A stretch of DNA of 57,500 bases from Prorocentrum cordatum (taxonomy: Eukaryota; Sar; Dinophyceae; Prorocentrales; Prorocentraceae), in contig CAUYUJ010017815.1 in NCBI GenBank assembly GCA_963575745.1, forward strand, positions 80,001 through 137,500, read 5' to 3'. Positions 50,381-57,500 of this stretch are shown here, in pieces. The position numbers were made by a program, and so were the translations under genes. The first letter of the stretch is position 1. Each line of letters begins with the position of its first letter. Under the pieces are notes generated by a model. That model did not search any database. It worked only from the letters and a program-made list of their open reading frames with translations, and had not been told where the DNA came from.

Positions 50381-50444
50381 GAAGGAATCGGTCAGGACCG
50401 TCGTGGGCAAACATCGGCCAGGATGGAGTGGTCGTCTGCCGTGC

Positions 50445-50703
50445 AGAATTGCGACGCCAGGATATTCATGTGCGTGTGCCTATGTCCACAGGTGTGTTCC
50501 ATAGTGCTCAACTGTGTCTCGGCCAGCGTTGCCGCCTGGAGCTACAAGCTCATGTACGACTATCACAGGTGATGTGCGTCTGTGTAGGTCGCCGCGCCCA
50601 GATATTCACGCTGGCTGTCAAAAGTTCGCCTGGCGTCTCAATATATAGATATATATACACATATATATATATATATATATATATAGAATTGCGACGCCAG
50701 GAT
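50445..50703 (+). repeat. 240-bp segment bounded by a 19-bp direct repeat, with (TA)n
   Basis: AGAATTGCGACGCCAGGAT occurs at 50445-50463 and 50685-50703. The segment ends in a TA tract (50640-50684). The structure copies that of PPR intron 1: an AG|GA junction inside the repeat would allow GA-AG excision. Confidence 0.7.
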
Positions 50704-52078
50704 CTCTGCGCTCCCCCCCCCCTCCCCGCGCCCAGGGCGGCTCCAGCGGCAGCGCCGCCGCTGGCGCGGCGGACGGCGCCGGCCAGATGCTGCCCGCGTT
50801 CCTGGCGGACCCGCAGCACGCGCTGGAGGCGGGCGGGGGCCCCGCGGCCTCCCCGCTCCCCCCGCTCGCCCTCCTCCCGCCTTCCCTCCTCATCCTCCTC
50901 CTCCTCCCCCGCCGCCGCCTCCTCATTCTCCTCCCATTCTCCTCCTCCTCCTCCGCATCCTCCTCCCCCGCCGCCTTCCTTTCTCCTCCTCCTCCTCCTC
51001 CTCCTCCTCCTCCTCCGCCTCCTCCTCCCTTTTCCCTTTCTCCCCCTCCTCCTCCTCCAACTCCAACTGCTCCTCCTCCCCTCCTCCTCCTCCTCCTGCT
51101 CCTCCTCCTCCTCCTCCTCCTCCTCCTCCTCCTGCTACTCCTCCTCCTCCTCCTCCTCCTCCTCCTCCTCCTCCTCCTCCTCCTCCTCCTCCTCCTCCTC
51201 CTCCTCCCTGCGCGCCTCTCTCGCAGGGCGACTCTGAGAGTCGCTGCTCGCACGGGCGAGCACAGATCTTTCCTTGCTTGTGTTGTACCCGGCACGCTTC
51301 TCTTTCCTGCGGTGTTGCCGCAGTGCAGCACAGCACAGACAGTGGATCGCAAGCGGCTCGATCCTCCTCCTCCTCCTCCTCCTCCTCCTCCTCCTCCTCC
51401 TCCTCCTGAAGCACCATCTGCGAGGCCATTGGCCGCAGCAGCGGCCATAGCGCAGGTGCAATCGCCATCGCCAGGACGAGGCAGGTGAGGAGGGGGAGGG
51501 CGGGTGGAGGGTGGACAGTGGGAGCGGGGAGAGGGAGGTGAGGGAAGGCGGAGAGGGGAGAGGATGCGGAGAGGGGAGGGGAGGCGGAGGGTGGAGAGGG
51601 GTAGAGGGGAGGAGAGGGCGAAAGGGGAGGGGGTGGAGAGTGGAGGGGGTGGAGGGAGTGGAGAGCGGGGAGGGAGGGGAGGCGGAGGAAGAGGTGGAGG
51701 GGGGAGGTGAAGAGGGTTGAGGGTGAAGGGTGGAGGGGGAAGGGGGGAGGGTGGAGGGGTGGAGGGGTGGAGGGGTGGAGGGTGGAGGGTGGAGGGTGGA
51801 GGGTGGAGCGGGGGAGGTGAAGAGGAAGAGGATGGGCATCAGCAGGAGGGAAAGGAGGGCATCGTGGAGAGGGGTGAGGAGGAGCAGGACCGGGGTCAGG
51901 ATGAGAAGCCTCTGCTCCTCCCTCCTCCCTTCTCCTTCTTCCCTCCTCCTCCCTCCCCCTCGTCGTCGTCCTCCTCCTCCTCCTCCTCCTCCTCCTCCTC
52001 CTCCTCCTCTCCTCCTCCTCCCTCCCTCCCTCCCTCCCTCCCTCCCTCCCTCCCTCCCTCCTCCCTCCTCCCTTCCAG
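50704..52078. repeat. CTC- and GGAGG-rich intron-like stretch
   Basis: (CTC)n lies at about 50885-51210 and 51363-51410, a purine-rich GGAGAGG/GGTGGAGGG tract at 51488-51830, and (CTC)n/(CCCT)n at 51970-52070. The sequence ends in CCTCCCTTCCAG, a plausible 3' splice site for the exon at 52079. Confidence 0.75.
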
Positions 52079-52258
52079 GATGCGGACGAGGCGGGCTCGC
52101 ACCATCGGCGCTCTCCCGCTGCCGCCCTGGCCCCCTTCCGGAGCGCCCGGCGCCCCGACAGGCGCCCTGGGACTTCTTCCGGGTCAAGCTCGTGTGCGTG
52201 CTCCTGGAGACCTGCGGCCACTACTTTGACCGCGGGGCCGCGAAGGGGAAGCTCGACA
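52079..52258 (+). CDS. UPF2: Exon resembling UPF2 (NMD factor, MIF4G domain)
   Basis: Read in the frame starting at 52081, the exon contains WDFFRVKLVCVLLETCGHYF followed by DRGAAKGKLDR. This matches a conserved stretch in the third MIF4G domain of UPF2 (regulator of nonsense transcripts 2), where the pattern is F-R-x-(R/K)-L-V-C, then (D/E)-T-C-G-x-Y-F-D-R-G, then K-x-K-L-D. UPF2 bridges UPF1 and UPF3 in nonsense-mediated mRNA decay. A polypyrimidine tract and CAG precede it; GACAG|GCCATG at its end could be a GC donor. I find no other UPF2 exon in the window, so this is either one exon of a gene with very long introns or an isolated fragment. Confidence 0.6.
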
Positions 52259-53340
52259 GGCCATGCCCCCCGTCGGGGGCGGGAGCGGGGCCGCTCCCCG
52301 CCGGTCCCCGCCTCGCTCCTGCTGCCGAGTGGCCCCGCTCCTCTCCGCCCCCGCCCCCGGGGACGGGCGGGAGGCCCAGTGTGACTGGCGCCCGTCTTCC
52401 CTCAGGAGCGAGAGAAGGACGTACACGTGCATGAATCCGCGCTGGTTTCGAGAGTACGCATTGCCCGAATGGTCGTATCACGCGGCCATTCTCGCAGATC
52501 GAGGGGCCGTGTTCATGTACATAGCTGGGCGCCTACGTCCTTTGTGGGCTCCCTATTCCCATCGTGAGGACGGTGCACCTCCGACGCTTTCGCTTCCGGC
52601 GTGGGCGTCTCGTCTCCGGCCTGCACGGCGAGGAGTGGCGTCGCGGGGCGGGCTCCGCGCACGCCGCGCGCGTTCGGGGGGCCCTCGTGGATCGACACGA
52701 TGCGGAGGCACTCGGGCAGGGTCCTCTCCGACACATTTCGGGCACCTCGAACCGCGCATACAGTCGGGGCCCTGAAGAAGGAATCCTTTTTGGTAGGGGA
52801 GGGGCTCCGCGTTCCTTAATTGTTTCGCAGCTTGCCTTGGATGTTCCTTAGGTTTTCGATGCGAAATAATCAAAGTTTAACTTATCGGAAAAAAGAGGCC
52901 TCGTTCCTTATTTAGGGTTCCTTCGGTCAACGCCCCGACTGTACTGCAACGGGAGACGTCCTTGCACATGCGCCGCTTTGGAGTGGATGGGGCAAGCGAT
53001 GGGATGGGGTGGGATGGCGGAGGAAGTGAAGGGCGGCGGCGGGGTGGGAAGAGGGGATGGCGCTGGTGGAAGACATGGAGGGTTGGGGGATAGAAGGGGG
53101 GGTAGTGACAGAGGGACGGTAGGGGGGAATCGGGGGAAGGGAGCGGTAAGGAGAAGAAGGGGAGGAAGCAATGAGGCAATGGATTATTGACCAAATTGCC
53201 AGGTCTGCGATCGGGCCTCCTTTGAACAGTCCCCGTGCCAAGGAGGTATTGCCAAAGGCGGACGCCCGTCGCCTGGGAAAGGCCCAACTCGCAGCATGCT
53301 GCTCTTGGTTGCTAACGAGGTCGCACTCTGGCTAGCAAAC
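52259..53340. other. No confidently recognised gene
   Basis: A frame around 52400-52560 reads MNPRWFREYALPEWSYHAAI and could be an exon (CCCTCAG precedes it), but the family is unknown. From 52900 to 53200 the sequence is purine-rich spacer. Confidence 0.3.
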
Positions 53341-53344
53341 CGCA

Positions 53345-53880
53345 CTAGGAACACAGGCTAGTTTGGTATGCGATGCATAGCTTTATCCCGAAGTCCCAGC
53401 AGAGTACCAGTAACGACGATGACGATGTGCCATCTGGTGGCAGTGCGGATACCGAGTAGGCCAAGCAGCGGGACGAAGGTGGACCGTGCCAGCTGTTGCC
53501 ACCACCCCACCAAGCAGGACCCACACAATGGCCCGCGATCTGCGCATGTCGGGTGCCAGAGTTCCAGCTTTTTTTGGAGTTGGTCGGGACGGAACAACGG
53601 CTCGCAGGCTAGTTGGATAGGCAATGTACTGCCTTAGCCCACAGTCCTGAAAGAGTTCCAGAGATGAGGACGCTGCAGGTGATGATGGTGTGGGCCATCT
53701 GGTGGCTGGGCAGGAGCGCGGCTAGCATCCTACTCCACAGTGCCTGTCCCCACTGTTCGGGGTCCACTCTGGTCGCAGTGCGTACCCAAAAAGGTGGACA
53801 GCAACGTCAGTAGAGCGCGCGGGCCTGCTGGGGATTGGGCGGGGAAGCTGACGAGCGAGGTGGGACGGGAAGGGGGATTG
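53345..53880 (+). repeat. Dispersed repeat, copy 1
   Basis: It shares, in the same order, many blocks with 54680-55150: GAGTACCAGT, GCCACCACCCCACCAAGCAG, the AGCCCACAGTCCTGA block, GCCATCTGGTGGCTGGGCAG, ATCCTACTCCACAGTGCCTG, and GTGGACAGCAA near the end. Divergence is substantial but colinear over roughly 480 bp. Confidence 0.8.
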
Positions 53881-54679
53881 GGGCTGCGCGAGGAGAAGGC
53901 GGGGGGTGGGGGAAAGAATAATGGAAACTCATACGGGTACAGGGGATCGCGTACCATCGGAAGGGGAGGGGGAAGGTAGTAAACGGCCCCGCTTGGGGTT
54001 GAGCGGAGGAGCGCGTGAACGAGGTGGGAAGGGATGGACAGTCAGTGGCTGCTCGGGGTTGGGCCAGCAGGGGCAGGAGATGCGGTTGGGCCTGCCGGGT
54101 TGGGCTGCCCTTTGGGGCCCCGTCCTTTGGGGCCCCGTCGCGGACACCCTACCGCCATGAAAGCACGGTGGCGGTGCAGTGGGGCTCGCTGGGCGAAGAC
54201 AGTGGGAGCAGTGCGACGGCAGCCACGGAGCCGACGTCGCAGCCAGGTGTCCACGAGGCGGGGCGACCTCGCAGTGAACGCCTCGAGGTGGATACCTCGA
54301 ATTGAGCGCACCGGCGCGGGGACCACGAAGAGCGCAGGATCGAGAGACGCATGGGAAGGATGGGCAGGTCCTTCCAGCTACCCCATGGACTGCTCTCGCT
54401 CCGGCCGCCTGCCAACCATCCGGCCGCGTCTGTGGAGCCGGCCTGGCCGGAGCACCGGACCGCATGCTAGTTGGGTATAGGTTACAAGCCGGTCGTTGAA
54501 AGTAGGTATTTCTGGATTCCCAGATCCCAATCTACTTCAAGTGCCTTCCTACTTCAAGAGCCGACATGCTTTTGCTGTGTTTTGTTATTCTCTGGGAGGG
54601 CCTGGACCTAATCCACTTTATCCGCCTTCCTACTTCATGTTTTTACCTACTTCTTCCGACCGACGTGTACATCGCTTGA

Positions 54680-55150
54680 GCCGGCTGTCCCAGCGGAGTA
54701 CCAGTGACGACGGAGATGATGTGCCATCCAGTAGCGGTGCAGATTCCGAGTAGGCCACGCAGCGGAACGAAGGTGAACCGGGGCAGCCGTTGCCACCACC
54801 CCACCAAGCAGGACCCTTGGCACTGCTTGCTGCGCATGGCGAACGCCAGAACACCAGCTGTGTTTGTTGAGTCGGCATGGACTCAACAACGGCCCGCAGG
54901 GTAGCTGAGTACGCATTGTATTGGCTTAGCCCACAGTCCTGACAGACTTCCAGAGACGAGGACGCTGCATGTGATGATGGTGTGTGCCATCTGGTGGCTG
55001 GGCAGGAGCGCGGCCGGCATCCTACTCCACAGTGCCTGGTTGCAGTGCGCACCCAAAAGAGTGGACAGCAAAGTCAGTGGAGCGGGCCTTCTGGGGTGTG
55101 GGCGGATGAGCTGACGAGCCTGGTAGGAAGGGATAGGGAATCGGGCGGAA
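54680..55150 (+). repeat. Dispersed repeat, copy 2
   Basis: Colinear with 53365-53880. The stretch between the copies (53881-54679) has no recognised gene; part of it (about 53990-54040) repeats the GAGCG...GAACGAGGTGGGAAGGGA end of the unit. Confidence 0.8.
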
Positions 55151-55429
55151 GACACAGAAGAGGAAGAGTGGAGTGGAGATGCGCACAGCTACCTCCTGAT
55201 TCGGTTGGGGTCCAGTGCTGAAATCAGTTTGAGGGTGGCGATTCAGGGCTATGCTGAAGCAAACATGGCGGCAGAAATGCGCAAATGTTTACATTGGCAG
55301 ACGCAGGCGATACCGCCCAAACCTTGGATAACCACGGCCCTAGCCTAAACAGGTGCGGCGCGGCGGATGGCAGGAATCCTGCCCTGATTGTTGGGCCGGA
55401 TTGGCCGAAATAACTGGCCGCGAGCTAGT

Positions 55430-55690
55430 TGGGCATGCGAGGCATAGCCTTCGCCCATAGTCCTAGCATAATTTCCGTGACTTTGAAGCCGCAAGCTAGT
55501 TGGGCATGCGAAGCGTAGTTTTGGCCCGCAGTCCTGGCAGAGTTCCAGTGCTGACGACCCTAGACTGAGCAGGTGCGCCGCAGCGAATGCCAGGAATCCT
55601 GCCGCGATTGCCGAAACAACGGGCCGCGAGCTAGTTGTTCACGTGAGGCATAGCCTTAGTTCACATTTCTAGCAAAGCTCCCGAGATCTT
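55430..55690 (+). repeat. Short GCTAGTTGGGCATGCGA repeat units of the same family
   Basis: Three units (near 55432, 55492 and 55626) carry GCxAGCTAGTTG...CATAGCCTT...CCCA(C/T)AGTCCTAGC-like sequence, also seen once each inside or next to copies 1 and 2 (53605, 54470, 54890). Confidence 0.75.
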
Positions 55691-55734
55691 GCCTAACAAA
55701 GCGCGGCCCCAAAGCTCACGGCCCAGATATGTTG

Positions 55735-56032
55735 ATCAAGGTGATGATGACGATGAAAGAAGAGGTGATGCTGATGATGATGATGCTGATGCTGATAATG
55801 ATGATGGATGATGATGGGTCATGTGGATGAGGATGAGGATGAGGATGCGGATGAAGATGAGGAGGATGATTATGACGGTGATGATCATGGGGATTATGCT
55901 GCTGCTGATGATGATGCTGATGATAATGGATGATGATGGATGATGGGTGCTGCTGATGATGATGATGCTGCTGATGCTGATGATGCTGCTGTTGTTGCTG
56001 CTGCTGATGATGATGATGATGATCATGATGAT
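55735..56032 (+). repeat. (GAT)n/(GCT)n microsatellite
   Basis: Mixed GAT, GCT and GAG units over about 300 bp, imperfect. Confidence 0.9.
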
Positions 56033-56039
56033 GTTGTGT

Positions 56040-56220
56040 GCCAGTGAGTTGGTGTCAGGGCAGGAAAGGGCTGGCCAGCTAGCATCCTACTCAATTTTGT
56101 CGTTCCCTCTGCGCGGGGCTTATGCTGGTAGCATTGCTGACCATGAGGATTGGGAAAGAGAGGGCAGTGAAGCGGGCCAACCAGGGGGTGGGCGGAGGAA
56201 CGGGCGAGCGAGGTGGGAAG
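56040..56220 (+). repeat. Partial third copy of the dispersed repeat
   Basis: CTAGCATCCTACTC, GCGGGCC, and GGCGGAGGAACGGGCGAGCGAGGTGGGAAGGG-like blocks follow in the order of copies 1 and 2. Confidence 0.55.
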
Positions 56221-56682
56221 GGAAAGGTGATAAGGGCTGCCTGGGATAGGGACAACACGTGGACAGGACGAGGGATGGAACATGCCGCACTATCTGTGCG
56301 TGGAGTGAGGAGCCCTCGCTCGGGCCTAGGGACTAGCCCAGCAACCTACCGGCCTGTGTCGTCCCGGTGGCGAAACCCCATTGAGCTCAAGGGAGGTGCT
56401 CTTCGGAGACCCCGTGTCTCCTTACAGGCCGCCCCGGGCGTCCTCCCCGAACAAGCCACGTTGGGGCGACGCACGCCTTCGGCACGGGGAAGGAGGCAAG
56501 GGAAGAACGGGATGGGGAGGGGGAGGGGAGGAGGGGGCTTCGGTGGGGAGAGGCGGAGCGCATGCTGCCCCCCCCAAGAAGTTCGCCTGCGGTCCCTCTG
56601 GGAAGAGTGCTCCCGCGCCCTCTTCGCCCCAATGGCCCAGGCCACACGTGGTACCCCGCCCGCCCGCCGCCGACCCGCTCTC

Positions 56683-56720
56683 TCTCTCTCTCGTTCTCTC
56701 TCTGTCTCTCTCTCTCTCGT

Positions 56721-56774
<54 letters not shown>

Positions 56775-56800
56775 GCTCTCTCTCTCTCTCTCGCGCTATC
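56683..56800 (+). repeat. (CT)n microsatellite
   Basis: Nearly pure CT with single G or extra T interruptions. The stretches 56221-56682 and 56801-57309 show no recognised gene. Confidence 0.95.
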
Positions 56801-56925
56801 TTTTCGGAGCGCGGCGCGGCCGCGGCCGCCCAAGCGAGAGGACGAGGACGAGGACGGGAGGGGAGGGGGCAGCGGGGAAGTAAGATATTGAGGACAGCGA
56901 GCCGGAGAAGAAGCACAGCACAAGG

Positions 56926-56971
56926 CCAGGGGGCCCAGCGCCGATCCGAAAAATGCGCGGGGAGGTCCGAG
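56926..56971 (+). repeat. Second occurrence of the PPR intron 3 inner arm
   Basis: CCAGGGGGCCCAGCGCCGAT followed by CCGA, GCGCGG and GGTCCGAG matches 45334-45381 with few differences. Only half of the element is present. Confidence 0.6.
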
Positions 56972-57309
56972 AAAGTCCAGGTCTCTGTCGTCCTTTGCTC
57001 CTCCAGTGAGGAGGGAGGACTCCACGAGTCCAGGTTGGCCTCGCGCGCGCCCGCCGAGGGGCACGAGGTCCAGGAGTCGAGAGTCGCCACCGCCGACGTC
57101 GGCGACGAAGGCGAACGGCGACGGCGAGGACGGCAAGCGACGCGACGAGGACGGACGAGAGAGTGCAGCAAAGCGAGTGGCGACGCCGACGACCACGGCG
57201 GTGAGCGGCGGCAGCCGCCTGCACTGGAGCGGAAGCGGCGGGGGTGCGTGTGGCGCGAAGTGGGCCTCGGCGTTGAGCTTGGGCAAGGGTGTCTTGCCCA
57301 CCCGTGAGC

Positions 57310-57460
57310 AGGAAGGAGGAGGAGGAGGAGGAGGAGGAGGAGGAGGAGGAGAGGGAAGGAAGAGTAGGAGGAGGAAGAGGAGGAGAAGGAGGAGGAGGAG
57401 GAGAAGGAGGAGGAGGAGGAGGAGAGGGAAGAGGGAAGAGGAGGAGGGAGAGGAGCGGGA
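57310..57460 (+). repeat. (GAG)n microsatellite at the window end
   Basis: GAG with GAA and GAGGGAA interruptions. Confidence 0.95.
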
Positions 57461-57500
57461 GGAGGAGGAGAAGCTTGCAGTTTCGTAGAAGAACCAGCGT

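Noticed and set aside
56387-57307. Long opposing frames near the window end
   Set aside because: They read across the (CT)n tract and GC-rich spacer and contain no recognisable domain.

Overview
This window looks like nuclear DNA of a dinoflagellate. The evidence is the high GC content, very large amounts of trinucleotide microsatellite, several RT-encoding retroelements, a PPR gene full of insertion-like introns, GC-AG and GA-AG splice borders, and a relict of the dinoflagellate spliced leader (41774-41795). No bacterial operon, rRNA or tRNA was recognised.

Layout. (1) 1-13649: a composite retroelement on the minus strand. A Penelope-like element (RT at 314-2269, overlapping ORF1 at 2263-3714, a further ORF1p-like ORF at 3869-4789) is preceded head-to-tail by a nearly identical 5'-truncated copy of its own 3' part (11679-13449). 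A large LINE (endonuclease, RT, zinc finger, RNase H; ORF 5642-11725) appears nested inside. The whole block sits between direct repeats of at least 130 bp (1-130 and 13520-13649). (2) 13.65-19.2 kb: an introner copy, a G-rich 11-bp minisatellite, and decayed coding sequence in plus orientation, including a frameshifted RNase H. (3) 19.5-28.9 kb: microsatellites, a terminal-inverted-repeat element, a frameshifted secreted SGNH-hydrolase-like gene, a 152-bp satellite array and degenerate minisatellites. (4) 28.9-40.8 kb: two more LINEs on the minus strand, lying between and bounded by (GAG)n tracts. (5) 41.77-47.07 kb: the most interesting locus, a PPR-protein gene on the plus strand. I can assemble it as seven exons (832 codons with stop, all in phase). 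Four of its six inferred introns have complementary ends, two of those four also belong to a family with another copy elsewhere in the window, and one further intron is flanked by a duplicated exon sequence. (6) 47.1-57.5 kb: microsatellite-rich DNA with a long perfect-type fold-back, one exon resembling the nonsense-mediated-decay factor UPF2, and a dispersed repeat family.

How it fits together. The retroelements supply RT, endonuclease and RNase H activities that act on their own RNAs. The PPR gene is the only complete host-type gene I can model. Its structure (relict spliced leader upstream, inverted-repeat introns inside) suggests a gene that was once reinserted as a processed mRNA and was later re-colonised by intron-generating elements. 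That history is inference; the sequence shows the repeats, the complementary ends and the reading-frame restoration. Exon borders of introns 3 and 5 are not resolved to the base.
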